Shown here in pieces: positions 1-12,099 of a stretch of 64,000 nucleotides of DNA. The position numbers and the translations under genes were made by a program. The notes under the pieces are model-generated. The model did not search any database. It saw nothing but the letters and a program-made list of their open reading frames with translations, and was not told where the DNA came from. The first letter of the stretch is position 1; each line of letters opens with the position of its first letter. Source of the stretch: Sphagnum compactum (Eukaryota > Bryophyta > Sphagnopsida > Sphagnales); the NCBI GenBank assembly GCA_965153455.1, contig OZ234498.1, forward strand, positions 15,934,001-15,998,000. The letters are read 5' to 3'.

Positions 1-1400
1 AAGATCTAATGGTCTTCAAAATTTTAAACATTAAATTAGATAGCTAAAATACCTAAAGACCCTAATATTAGTTATTCACAAAAAGAAATGACAATATTGA
101 AAAACAAAAAAATCCATGACGTTTTGCAAACTATATAATAAGGTGAAATTAATTATTTAAAAACTATATTTATATGTTTGAGGACGTCATACCTACCTTA
201 CAAACTTACTACCAAGTTTGTCAACCTCTTTTTCCTTTTTGATGGGTGGACTTTTTTTTTAAAAAATATTTGATCTCTAAATTATTTACATTTATGTTCC
301 CTCCAATTTTTCTTTGTTTATTAATAAATAATCTTTTCTTCTTCCCCTTCAATCTTTTTCTCCTTCGGGATTGGTGAAAAATTTGCTTGATTTTCAAATC
401 TCCTCCTCTCAAATGAATGAATAATTGTTTTATTTTCAACCATATTCTCTTATAGAATAGGTGGATAAATATTTTTTTACCTCCAACTTTCCTTATTTCC
501 TCTTGAAAAAAATTGAATATTTTCCAACCTCCTTCTCCCTCTAAAAAGGGTGGAGATCTTATTTATCTTCCTTCAACCACATTCTATTTTCTTTTGTAAT
601 CGATAGACAATTTTGTTACTTCTTTTTTTCTCTCTCTCTTTTAGAATGGGTGGTAACATGTGATGCACAACACAATCAAAACTAACATAGCCATTCACAT
701 AAAAACATGCCAAAAAAAAACATGCACAAAATATGTGATGGACACCAAGTTTGTATTTGCATATTGTTTTCTCTTTGAACATGGATTCTTCCTATCACAT
801 ACATGAAATCTTCTAAATATACACTCTAGAAATAACTCCCAAATGGAAAAAAAGTTGAAACCTTATTCACACTGAATTGAGTTCTAACAACAAATAACCC
901 CTACCAACAAATAATATTTCATAATAAATACTTGACAATGGACATTGCAAGCCCTTCCCCCACAATCTTCTTCATGAAGAGTTAGATAAAGCATGTGAAT
1001 TCATGCACACGTGATCTCATTTTATTTTCATGCAATTTGATTTTAATATGTGTTTTCAACATCCCACATGTATGAAAATCGTGAGTATCTCAACTTTTTT
1101 TCAAAAAGTCCTTTCAAATCAAGCCTTGCCATTGATTTCAAAAAGCTCATTTAAACTCAAATCATATGTGCATTACTTAAAGAAGAAAAAAAATCCTTCA
1201 ATACATGACATTTACTATTTTTAGTGCACATGAATTCATCCATAAACCAACATTTCATCCACAAAATTGAAGGGCAAATGACAATTGAAGCAATGGTATT
1301 TGGACATCTTTTTCCCAACCCTACGCATAAAACTAAAACTGGGACTGCAAATTTGTGAGAGACTACTAATAGCAAATCACCTTGACCAATCATCATGATC
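1..1400. other. AT-rich intergenic DNA, no gene seen
   Basis: This is AT-rich sequence with oligo-T/A runs. All open frames are short, with lysine- or phenylalanine-rich translations that reflect base composition. I see no splice-compatible exon, RNA gene or recognisable transposon domain. Confidence 0.6.
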
Positions 1401-2878
1401 GACTAATCAAAAACAGAGAGCAGCAGTCAGATCGATTTTTAGCACACTCTACTCTGGCAAGTGTTAGGCTTTGCTGTGCCTGTTATTAGCCTCAGCAAAC
1501 TGTGCAAAAATGCTAGGCCAAAACCATTTTGCTGAGCCCAACCAGCATGGTTTGACTTTCCTTCAATTTTAATCTGCAGGTTCACATTATACATACTGAG
1601 AACCGATGGAGTTGCTCTGAATGCTGTAAATAGGAGGAGGAATGGAGGCCAGGCCTGGGCATGCCAGGACACATTGGTGGAGCTATGATGGGGGTTGGCT
1701 TAGTCAAAGGAATGCTTAGTGACAGATTGGCTATGGGGTTGGGATGATTGAGGGGAGGTATGGATGTAAACACGGGGGTTGCTCCAGAATCTCCACCTAC
1801 TTGAGAGTCTGACAGTAATTACAATGCAAGACTTATCTGCTGCATGTTCATGTACAAAAAGTGGTTGAGAGACTGCAATGCCAAAGGATTAAGAATCTGC
1901 AGCAGACTCCCTGTTCTTACCACAGGGCCAGTAATTCCAGTACTGCAACACAGCCATGTATGTACACAGCTCCAGTACTGCAACACATCTACAAATGTCT
2001 GTAACTCCAGTATTGCAACACAGCCACAAATGGACATAAACCTCCAGTAATGCAACATGGCCACAAACGTACCGCAAATGTGAGTGTCCTTCCATCTGTA
2101 ACCCTTCCATCTCTCAGTAGTTACAGTGCCACCCTAATTCTGATTCACATGGCTTTTCAGTTCAAGGGGATGGATTACAAATACATAGGGTAATAGAGCA
2201 ACTACCAGAAGTCAGTCTGCTTGCTTGAACCTGATACGACGGGGAAAAGGTTGAGAGGGTTAGTGTCCATCCTACAACCAGCTTCTCAGTTATGGGAATG
2301 ATCCCTCTCTATTTTGTACATGTTTAGGGTTTGTATGTGGCAAATTGAAAGTAGAATACCTGTCACTAAGCATATGGACACCTCAGCATTGAGTTGTACA
2401 TGGCATGATACTCTGCAAATTCTGTTCTGCAGCTGTTCTCATTTTCAATAAATCCTTGATATTGATGCTTTTGTCAGCTGTTCTGCACAAACCATGAACC
2501 AGAATGTTGCAGCTGTGTATGTGGAGGTCATCTTGTCTCTTCTCGTAAATACAGCAGGTTCAGGAGATCAAGAAGAGCTCTGACCGCCCTCGACTAAAGA
2601 TTGAGCATCATGCATTTCCAGTGGTTGCATTCATAAAATGGCACAGTTGCTGATTCATGCAACCTGTCTGTGATGCAGCTTTACACCATGCAAATGGCAT
2701 GAGCAACTACAAAGAGCAGACACCTGCCCTATAAAAAAAGTACATGGTACAATTGTTGTCATGGTCCTTGTGCTAAGAAAGTAGGCAATTATTCCATGAC
2801 AAATGCAGGCACCTTTGTAGTGGTGAAAAATTGGCAGTCTATGGACTCTGAATAAGTTTATCTAAAGAAGTGACTTGA
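1400..2878 (-). other. 3' flank / possible 3' UTR of the plastid membrane protein gene
   Basis: This is a GC-richer stretch directly downstream of the minus-strand gene ending at 2879. It has no coherent open frame. It probably holds the 3' UTR and terminator sequence, and it contains a short tandem repeat at about 1932-2075. No polyadenylation site could be fixed. Confidence 0.4.
1932..2075. repeat. Degenerate tandem repeat, ~35-bp unit, about 4 copies
   Basis: The phrase CCAGTAxTGCAACA recurs four times (near 1939, 1972, 2009 and 2042), each followed by a variable CACAGCC-like and ACAAATG-like segment. Spacing is about 33-37 bp. The short open frames across it on both strands are by-products of the repetition. 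Confidence 0.75.
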
Positions 2879-5114
2879 TCAGGATCCATGTGGCTTTTGA
2901 GAAGGGAATGGACTAACCAATCTCTCGCGGAGACAGTAATCTACAGCTAGTGCTGCAAATGCAAAGATTATCATACTTTCTCCAGCTTCCAAAGCAGCTG
3001 TTAAAACTTTGTCAATTCCTGTCTCTGGAAATCCTACCAATGCTTGTGTTGCATCAATTTGACCAATACCTGCACACAACCACCTGCAGTTTAGCTCTTA
3101 CATAATAGTAGCAGAATATGAAGAGAGAAAGTAGTATGTAATGCAGTGAGCCAATAGCTACATTGTGAGGTTCATTTGGACATCTTGCACATGGTTTTCA
3201 TGTGCTCTATTAGCAGCACTGAGTTTAGTAACCTTGCAAACCTTGGAGCATAAGAAGCTGCTGAGGGAGGGATCAAAAACTGTCCAGAACCAAGACTGCA
3301 GTAGCATTGTGTCTTCTTACCTCTAACTAATCCAAAAGCAGCAACAGCTCCAGACTTGAGTTGCAAATTACCAAGGTCCCGACGAATAATATAACGATAA
3401 GTGACTCCAAATAATAGGCAACTGAGTACTATTCCCCCTTGGCTTAGGAGGGTTCCCAAGCCCCAGCCCCCCTCAACCACAAGTGAAAATGGAAGGCTGG
3501 CCAGGGTGCCGGCCAATGTGGAGACAGCTGCTGCCTGCAATCCAACCAGTTGCATCCCAACATTAAACAAACACAAGGCAGAACTGTATGGAGCACAACA
3601 ATGAATTTCTTCAGAATTGAGCAGATTATGGAATTGCCCTACATAACTCAAAAGAGATCTTTCTTGTGCTAACAAATGTCAGTGTGCTTGATGGAGAGTT
3701 CAGATCAGCAATGAATACAGCTGAAATCTTTAATATGGCAATATGCAGCATATCCAACAGACATGTATGGAAGCACAAAGTGTATATTCATGTGTAGAGT
3801 TGTGTTGAATCTGGACAACACCAACTTGATGTTCACTCTTAAACTGAAGTGTTTCACTCACAAATGAAAGAACCGTAGCCTCTGTCAATCATTGCGTTGT
3901 ATTTGGACAACACCCGCTTCAGGTTCAATGTTCACTCTTAACCTAAAGTATTTCATTCATAAATGAAAGGACCATAGCCTCTGTCAATCATTGTCAATCA
4001 TTGTGATACAGTGACAATTCACCTTGCCAGACTCCACACGTTCAGCATCCTCATCAATAACTTCTGTAACCCATTTGGTGGACAAGTCACCAGCACGAGC
4101 TGTTACTAGGGCCAGTTCAGCTGCTTTCATCTCTGCTTCAGCTTCAAGAACGTCTTGTTGAACCTCTGCGACCTTCAAAGTCCAAGAAATTTCAGCAACA
4201 AGTTTCAAGATTTACCATACAGAATTTTGGACATCACCAAACACCTGCAATGAGACAAGGGAATCTCTTAATCATAGGCCATCACTTGCTAAGCTTAAAA
4301 TACATTGCAACTCAATTTGGAGCTCAATGTAAGGGAGGAGCAAATCCCAGATTTAGGGTTTAGGGTTTAGAATTTAGGTTTTGGAACTCAATGTAAGGGT
4401 GGCACAAATGACAGTCTGATTCTTCAGTAAAAAAAACCCCTCAAACCAGAGACTGTGCAATTAAACACTTGTGAGGAGACATGGAGGCAACTTGCCATTG
4501 AATCAGCAGCAGCTTGTTCAGCATCCAAATGCTCAAGAAGAGCCTGCAATTCACTGATCTGTTTCTCCTTGCGCTTCACTGCATCCAACTCCCGCTTGCT
4601 CGCCTCTACACGCTGTGCAGCTGCTGCTAAATCCCTGAGTAATGCCTGCCCATACGGAAACCAAATCCCTCAAATTAGCTCCTGTTGTTTGCATAACAAG
4701 AAATCCTTACCGATAACACATGAAGAAAATGGGAAAACGTACTTCAAGAAATATCAAGAACAACCGAATCAACAAGCATGCCCTAAACCCTAAACCCTAA
4801 ACAAAATTCGATTTTTTTTTCCCTCTTACCTGTGATTCATCTCCTTGCAAGAGCTTCTCTGTTTCCTCTTCCAAGCTGAACCGCCGTTCCTCATCCGCCG
4901 GGGATTCTTCGTCCAGAGCATTCCATGTCCACCCTCGCCAGCCGTGCTTTGTCGACCGTACCTCTTGACCCTCCTTCCATCTGCTACTGCTTTCACGCCA
5001 CAACGCAGCTCCGCCGACTGAAAATGCACGGCGAGATGTAAGTCTGGATGATGTGCAGATCGTCAAGCTCCTGGGCGAAGCCAGAGACAGAATAGAGGAT
5101 GCCATGGCCGCCAT
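2879..5114 (-). CDS. Plastid-targeted membrane protein with coiled coil, 329 aa, 5 exons
   Basis: Exons are 5114-4830, 4645-4496, 4172-4023, 3534-3321 and 3069-2879; together they give exactly 330 codons including TGA, which supports the model. The start is the M of MAAMASS. The residues after it are rich in Ser, Arg and Ala, as in a chloroplast transit peptide. Residues ~80-175 are charged and heptad-like (LEEETEKLLQ, ALLEHLDAEQ, VLEAEAEMKAAEL), so probably a coiled coil. Residues ~200-300 hold hydrophobic segments around GTLLSQGGIVLSCLLFGV, the conserved-looking AAFGLVRGIGQ, and SMIIFAFAALAVDY. Intron 2 appears to use a GC donor (ATG|GCAAGT). I do not recognise a named family with certainty; it looks like a conserved plant/cyanobacterial-type thylakoid or envelope protein of unknown function. 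Targeting is inferred, not shown. Exon structure is confident, function is not. Confidence 0.85.
3806..3998. repeat. ~95-bp tandem duplication inside intron 3 of the plastid membrane protein gene
   Basis: GGACAACACC, GTTCACTCTTA and the phrase TAGCCTCTGTCAATCATTG each occur twice, 92-98 bp apart (for example near 3874 and 3972). The second copy ends with a further small duplication of CAATCATTGT. It lies wholly between exons 3 and 4 (3535-4022), so it does not affect the protein. Confidence 0.75.
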
Positions 5115-5134
5115 GTTGTGTGTGCCCACCCGCG

Positions 5135-5270
5135 CCTCTCTTCTCTCCCTGCCTCTCTCTCTCTCTCTCACAACAATCCATTTTCAAGCGGAAGGCTGCA
5201 ATGCAAAGCCCACTTTACACCACTTAGGGAGGCCCACTTTGCAACCGCTAAACCAAATGGATTTGGCCCA
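5135..5270 (-). promoter_or_regulatory. Leader and promoter motifs of the plastid membrane protein gene: CT/GA tract and three site II elements
   Basis: Reading upstream from the ATG at 5114, the leader strand carries a GA-rich tract (CT-rich on the plus strand, 5135-5172). Then come three site II-type motifs: AGCCCA at 5207-5212, GGCCCA at 5231-5236 and GGCCCA at 5265-5270 (TGGGCY on the gene strand), embedded in a repeated CCCACTTTxCA phrase. Site II motifs are known targets of TCP factors in promoters of plant housekeeping and organelle-protein genes. Function here is inferred from motif and position. Confidence 0.5.
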
Positions 5271-5299
5271 CTTTGCAACTACTAAAATTAATTAGTTTC

Positions 5300-6984
5300 T
5301 CTATAAAAAATAATTGCTCATTATAATTTTCAATTTTTATGTTGCTTCTTCTATAAATTGATTGTTGAAATTAGCATTGTATATGCCAAAATTTTGTATT
5401 ATTCTAGAAATTTTGGTATTTTCAAAAATAATTTAATTATTGCCGAACTTGAAAAGGTACTATGCTAAGTGAGCAAAAGGATGATAGGGTTGAGGGATAA
5501 CCCTAGTGGCCCCCTAAGCAACTTAAGAGAAAAAGCAACAAATGCAAAATTTTAGAAAAGAACTTCAAAAATTTGCATTTTGGGCCCTTTTGTTAATGCA
5601 TTATAATGGAAAGCGTGGATTTGACTATATAATGTACATCTTCATTTTACTCTTTTACCACACTTTCCTTGGAGATTGGTCCTATGATTATACAAGGTTA
5701 AGTTGTAGTTCATTTACCTTAAATAGTAATAAAAAATTGTCAAAAAATAATTAGACCTCTATTTAATCAAAACATCCACTAGTTTTTTTCACAATTCAAC
5801 TTCATCATTTTCATCATCTCCATCAATCCCATCATTTGCACTATTTATTATTCAACAATTTTTTTTGGTTTTCCACTTCCACCATCCATCAAACAAATAA
5901 GATATAGTGGGAAACTGTTTCCAAGGCATCTAAACCCAAAAAAGGCAAAAAAAAAAAACTATTGTTTTTACTTCTAAAACAAATTAGGTGAAAATGCTTC
6001 TTTGGATGTTTACAAATAAAAGAAGCAAAATCAACACTTGAATGGCCTTAAAAAATTGGTATTTCCCATTATTCCAAGTAGGATCCTTGGTTAGGCAAAA
6101 TCCTTGTTCAATGATTCATATGATCCAATTCCCCATTCCATCAACCTAATGTTATTTTTCCATAAACTGCTGAAATTTCATTTTTAAAAAAATTCACAGC
6201 CAAAGCAGATATTTAAAAATAAAATAATTATTCAGCACCCGAGTGTCAAACCTGAAAGGGTACTACAGTATTATCATTGTGGCATGAAGGAGAATACAAT
6301 ATACTTGGAGAAATATTTCCTAGTGTATTGGTAGGGAAACTTATGTGCCTGAACATCCCTCCTAGAAAAGAGGAGTGATCTCTCTCCTTCGTTAAGCTCA
6401 TATGCTTTGAAGCACTTCATGGTCCATGGAAAATAGGATGGTAAGGAACCTGAAAAGATGAAGGATAGAATATGAACCAAAGGCATTCTTCCAGAAAAGA
6501 TTACCATCCTCATTATGCAGCTGCATAACCCAATACACAGGGCATTCAGTGCCCAAGTAGGAGCTGAAATTGGAACAAAAGAATCAACTGGATCCTCTAT
6601 CAAAATTACTCATTTCAATATTCAGAACAGTCATACAGCATCCTAAAGAGGTCCCAACTGGTTGGACCTCCTAAGTCTGACTTTGCCATATCCTAAAGTT
6701 GAGCAATGCAAACATCCACCTACACTCTATGGGCACATCAAATGCTGAGCTACCCACATTTTGTTGAGGTTGCATGGAAAACCCTCCTCGTGTTTAGTCT
6801 TGATGAAATGCATCCATCAAGTACATTTTGCTCAAACTCTGGCCCGCAAACCTGTCGCAGCAAGACAAACAGAGAAGCAATTCAGGCAACTAATCTAAAA
6901 ACACACTCAAACTCCGAAAAATTGGACTATTACAAAACACAGTAGATTGAACGGGCCTGTGAAAGGATGCCATTACTCTGTACA
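5300..6984. other. Intergenic DNA between two minus-strand genes
   Basis: The stretch is AT-rich up to about 6200 and then more balanced. The 109-codon minus frame at 6274-6603 shows no recognisable domain and lies downstream of the eIF3h stop, so I treat it as 3' flank rather than a gene. Nothing else is supported. Confidence 0.45.
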
Positions 6985-9900
6985 TTACTGTGATACTAAT
7001 CCTGTTCTTCCAATATGTAGTAAACACGACAAGGGAAGCCGCAGCTTCAAGCAGGAGGAGCAGCAATACCCATTAACTTGACCACAGTAGTTTGCAATTT
7101 GGTTAGTGATCAAGTAGCTGTCTAATCGTGATGGTTCTGGAAGTGTTTTAAAGATAGGATTGCTTGGATCTTCCTCTGGCAAGAGCTCTTCTCCTGATAA
7201 CCTTCGTGCTGCATTCTCAGCTCTGCAAATCAACAAGTCAGATACTGATAAGTCACACTAATAGCAAATAAAGTCCATCATAACCAGTTTCAGCACTTGC
7301 CATCATTCCAACAGTATTTCTACATAAATGTTCTTACAAAGCCAAAGAGCACAATATTTGAGTACCAAGACAATCCACAAATCAAAAGATATACTCAAAA
7401 ACGCCAACAAATATCTCTCATGAGAATCAAGAAATCTCCATTCTCAAAATTAAGAAAAGCTGGAACAAGGTTAAAACTTCTCCTTTGTCAAAAGAAAAAC
7501 TTCCAGAAAATGACTTACAAAACTAGGAAGAAAGAACAACATGGGGAGAATTAAGCTCAAGGAAAACTGGAAAAACATAGAGCTTTTTACGAACAAAATT
7601 AAAGGAAGGGATGTTGGAGACTCTTTAGTTGATCCAGATCACCTAAATGAACAGACAAAGAAGAATAAGAGGCTCAAACCATGGAGAGAGAATAAGTCCT
7701 CTTCTGGACAAAAGAACTTTGGCTTTCCATTGACTGAATCCCTTAAACTCCTAGAAGTTCTTCTCGTTTATGGACAAAAATTTTGAGACCTTTATCAATA
7801 GCTTCTTCAATTGACAGATGAGACAAGAAAGCTCCTTTGAACTTTGTACCTCTAGAAAAGAGTCCAAAGAGACAATGTCCAGATTTGCAGTAATAACTGG
7901 GAGGCAACTATAATCACAGTCACTGCAAAATTTTCTGGTTTTTTGAGGAATGAGCAGACATTCTCATCTCCCTATACTGGAAAAACTCTTGACCAGGAGT
8001 CTTGACAAACAAGATGTTGGTGAATGCAACAATAAATGTCATCAGCCTGACAACAGTAAACAGATCACTAAGTTACTGAGAATGGATTGCAGTTTGTGTG
8101 TGGCTTGCTGCTTAACAAAGCTCAGAGCTGCAAATACCTTCTCTTCTGAAGCCAAGATTGTTGTTGTACTTGCTGCCTTGACAGGTTGCGATAGTAGTAT
8201 TGAAACTGTGTACAAGGGACCATAGATTAAACATACAGAGAAATAAATTCCCTTGTCAAAATAATTCAAATCCACAATCCCATGTCTGAGAAAACCTAGA
8301 ATAATCACACATTCAAGAGGTTATCCAATAGATCCAAGAAAAGAGCTTTTAAACCTGTTCTCATGATGGATCCTAGATTAACCTTCTATCTCCTTGGAAA
8401 TCCAACAGAGCCAGAGTGGCTGTATGACAAGTCAAGACTAGAATCACCTACTGCTTAGCCCAAGACCGCAAATCATGTTACATTGATCCAGCCATGCCTT
8501 GTCCATGAATGAAGAATGTTAGCTCATTAGAAGGTAGAGGACAGGAAGAAGAAGGTGGCAACAAGAAGTTACAAACCTTCTGCTGCTCCATTGAAAGATC
8601 ATCCATGCACTCAATCAGGAACTCCAAATTCTTCTCCATGAATGGGTTGGTTGACAGCACTAGTCTATCAAAGTCACACTGTTCAATAAGCCAAACTGAT
8701 ACAGTCAGCTAGGTAACACACAACAAGATTTCATTATACAAGAACCCTGCTGTGACACTACTGCAAATAATAACTCTCATGAGTATCAAGAAATCTCCAT
8801 ACTCACAATTAAGAAGCCAGAACAAGATTAAAACTTCTCCTGGGATACAAATGCAAACATATGTCCTGAGACCCTTTTAAGCTCTAGCTCCATCATTGTC
8901 ACAATTGTCATTGACTGGCAGAAAACTACCTGAGAAGCAGGTGCATCAGACTCAAGCTCTGTCATCAATGCACTCACAAGCACAGAGTTGGAAATTTTCA
9001 CCTGAGCATGCAGACAAAACATTAGTGAAGATATTACAACAAAACAGACATGGTGATCAGATCCCCATAAATGAAGTCATTAACCAAGCGAAATTCTGTT
9101 CCTTTGAAGTCAGAGCAAAACTCCAGATGGTGACTAAAGAAGAGAAGAAGAAACATATGGAAGGTATGAACTAGTTTGCAATGAACTATAGAACTGGCAC
9201 TATGAATAGCAGTGGCAGGTTCTCACTTGTTCAGACCATCAACAGTAACATGTATGATAGCAACTTTTCTATCGCAACTTACCCACTGACTTCATCAGTT
9301 CCCCATGACAAAATGTTAAGGCTTCAAGCTTTAGACTTTAAGGGTCTTCATCAAGAAAGGGCCTGGTCCGTTCAATTGACAATAACAAGGACCACAGAAC
9401 ACTTTCTATTGCCAGCCCCCAACTGCATGTGCCTTGAACTTCATAGTCACACAGGCTAGAGATTCAGAAGGAATTCTTACTGGGATCTCCTCAAAAATAT
9501 CCTTCCATGTCATGTTCTTTTCCCTCAATCTGCAATCACAAGAGCACAAACTTATCAAAAGCTGTTGTGCTGCAGATCAACAAGCTGTGCACAAGCTCTG
9601 CATCTTATGATGATTGCCTGAGCAGTGTCTTTATGTTCAGTGAAATTACTTCTCTCCTGTGAAGACTTGAGTGCGATAGAGTTCCATGAAAGAATCGCTC
9701 AGCTTCAAAGCCTTGAGTGCCAGCACCCCCTGTCCTGATCGCAATGGATCATAAATGATGCACACGCATCTCTTTATGTTTTCCTGTGTTCCGGACACCA
9801 GTCCCCACGGACATTCATTTAGTCATCGTACAGAGCTCACAAGCTTGATATGGCCACAATATTGACTGTAACTAAGTACCATAACCCACAATAATGTCAC

Positions 9901-11494
9901 AGTTAAGAATTCCAAGCAACTACCTGAAGCCTACATAGCATCAGTCCCAAGTGATCATACCAGACTAGCTCATACATCTAACAGACCATCACAAGAATAA
10001 CAGAAAAACTTGACAATTCAGGAGAGAGGTACCCTTGGTTCACAACAGCAGACCTCACCTGATAATTCAAGAAAGTCTCAATAAGTTCCACAGTTTGAAA
10101 GGAGCCCATGTAAGTTGATTGATACCTGCATAGACATTGATCCAGGAATCAAAATAAGCCAGATGCAATCTCAATCACCACACCACGATATTCATTCAGA
10201 AGGTCCCCAGAAAGATCCTTTAAAGTGGTCTCAATGCAACTTACCTATATGGCAGCAGTACTTGTTTGCAAAAACACATACTGTTTATAGTTGCATGTCC
10301 TGATACATACAAATCCTAAGCTGTACAAAACTACTTTTAACTCCAAAGAAAGGAAACATTATCAGTAATAGCATGAATGAAGACATTCTTCATCCCTGCT
10401 CTAGAGAGACAATCATACCAGCCTACAGTGTTGTTGTCAACATTCACTTCACGAAGACAGCGCATCATCTCTAGCTGATAGTTGGCCCCATCAGCCTCAA
10501 CCTCATCTTCTTCTTCCCCTCCACGACTCTGCTCATAGGCAACCAAGTCTCTGTGAGGAATTGTTATCTATAACCAAGAGAAGGAAAGAGGAAGCTCCTG
10601 GTCTCCTTTCCACCAAAATCTTCAAACTCCAACTTTGCACATACATAGTTCTCTAACTTAAAAGTCAAGCCAAATTGCTTCAATTGGCACCAACCCAAGG
10701 AAATTCTTCCCACAGAACTTCCACAATTCCAACCGAGATACTCCCTTGATAATTTGCAAAACCCAGAATTGCCATGTCAGATCACTTGGCAAGGTTTTTG
10801 AGCTTGGCAAGAAGCCTATAGAAAAAGACATCTAGCATAAAGAGCGAATTGATCATAAGTTAAACTAGAAATTGAACAAATTGGTCATTCTCTTGAACAT
10901 GCTGTGCAGCCCTAACTGACTCAAGAACCAATGCAGAGCTGATCTGCTATGAAGCAAAGTACTGATGACTGGTAGAGCAAAAATGACATAACAGACAAGT
11001 GCCATAACCAATGGTGATGCAAAATTGGGGGATACACAATTGCATAACTAGGGTTTTAATACAAGGCAGATGTGTGGTTTAGAATGTATCCATTACCGGG
11101 AAAGGAAAGCAATTGGTGACTTCCAGAATGCTGCCAATATCAAGTCCCAAGAGCTGGCCAGTGACGAGAGCAGGCATGCACTCCTTGCAATGCTTGATGA
11201 TCTTCAATGCCACCTGCATACAAAATGAAAAAAAACGCAGTCAGAGCATTGCTCTTCCTCCCATATCCTTGCCACCAAGCACCCCTACTTTTTCTTTTAT
11301 TTATATTAACGGAGAACAGTTTCTTCCCGAGATCTTATTGCGCAAGACATCTCGTGCATGGAACAGGAGCGAATTCTCCAAACCTAAATCCATCGCGAGC
11401 ATGTGAACAGAACACGTACCAGGCCATCAATTTGGACCACTCGCGAAGGCACCACAATCTCTTCGGCCGAAGCCGCCTGCGCAAACGACCGCAT
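6985..11494 (-). CDS. Eukaryotic translation initiation factor 3 subunit H (eIF3h), 343 aa, 10 exons
   Basis: eIF3h is the MPN-domain (non-catalytic) subunit of the cytosolic eIF3 complex, and in plants it aids reinitiation on mRNAs with upstream ORFs. Exons are 11494-11420, 11213-11097, 10528-10419, 10125-10059, 9783-9650, 9529-9481, 9001-8930, 8678-8577, 8205-8138 and 7222-6985. They join in phase to 344 codons including the stop. Diagnostic segments are [96 protein letters not shown] and [19 protein letters not shown]. Length is close to Arabidopsis eIF3h (337 aa as I recall). The start ATG follows an in-frame stop 12 codons upstream. Exon 3 has further possible acceptors (for example 10567), but 10528 best matches the usual FPFP-x-R join. 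The C-terminal ~35 residues differ from the angiosperm tail I know. Recognition is confident. Confidence 0.96.
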
Positions 11495-11537
11495 CGGAGC
11501 TGCGATTCCCAATCCCACGACAAAATACTAACTTCAG

Positions 11538-11590
11538 GAAAAAAAAAAAAAAAAAAAAAAAAAATTTAAAAATTTTTTAAAAAAAAATTG
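11538..11590. repeat. Homopolymeric A/T tract in the eIF3h leader
   Basis: A run of about 25 A is followed by mixed A/T. On the gene strand this is a T tract ending in CCTGAAG and TTAG just before the leader of exon 1. It could be the polypyrimidine tract of a 5' UTR intron; that is inference, since the upstream donor was not identified. Confidence 0.6.
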
Positions 11591-11939
11591 AAAAAAAAAT
11601 CCGCGCAGGCGGAAAGTCACCATCATCAACTCTTCACGACCGCGCAAAACATGAATCCCTATAACGGAACTACAGATAGCAACAACAAACAAACAAAACA
11701 CGACACGACACGACAGCAAACGCCCTAAACAAACAAACAAACAAACAAAGCAGAAAAAAAACCAAAGAAAAAATTAAGAAACAAGCATCAAACAAAAAAA
11801 GGTATCGAGGAGCTATTACGGGGATGTCCGTCCGCCATCGCCGTCAATCGAGCAGCAAAACTAGACACCCGGAATTGGCAGTGCGCGTGTGTGTTGGGGA
11901 AGGTTTCTTCCTTCCTCCTGTCCTCAGTTTGCACATACG

Positions 11940-11975
11940 GCGACCGATTAGGGTTTCAAACCGAACCCTAATTTG
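11940..11975 (-). promoter_or_regulatory. Telo-box pair upstream of eIF3h
   Basis: TTAGGGTTTC at 11948-11957 and AACCCTAA at 11964-11971 sit about 450-480 bp upstream of the eIF3h ATG, in opposite orientations. Telo-boxes (AAACCCTAA) are known from promoters of plant translation-machinery genes. Position and motif support a regulatory role, but this is not proven. Confidence 0.5.
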
Positions 11976-12099
11976 GGTTTTTCATTCTTTTCGTTTCTCG
12001 TCGTCCGTGTGACAAGAGAGGTAAACATACAAATTCTGTTGGCCTTGCGTTGGTTTGTGTTTAGGTTCAGTATAGAGTATAGTAGCTTAAAGGATTTTG

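Noticed and set aside
4354-4374. Telomere-like TTTAGGG repeats (also at 4784, 21525, 26891, 36747, 44160)
   Set aside because: They are only two or three units long, in either orientation, and mostly near gene starts or in introns. They fit telo-box motifs or chance, not interstitial telomere arrays.
6274-6603. 109-codon minus-strand open frame
   Set aside because: It lies downstream of the eIF3h stop, has no recognisable domain and no splice partner.
10548-10567. Alternative exon 3 starts for eIF3h (10567, 10550, 10548)
   Set aside because: 10550 and 10548 break the phase. 10567 keeps phase but adds 13 residues absent from known plant eIF3h. 10528 gives the expected FPFP-x-R join.
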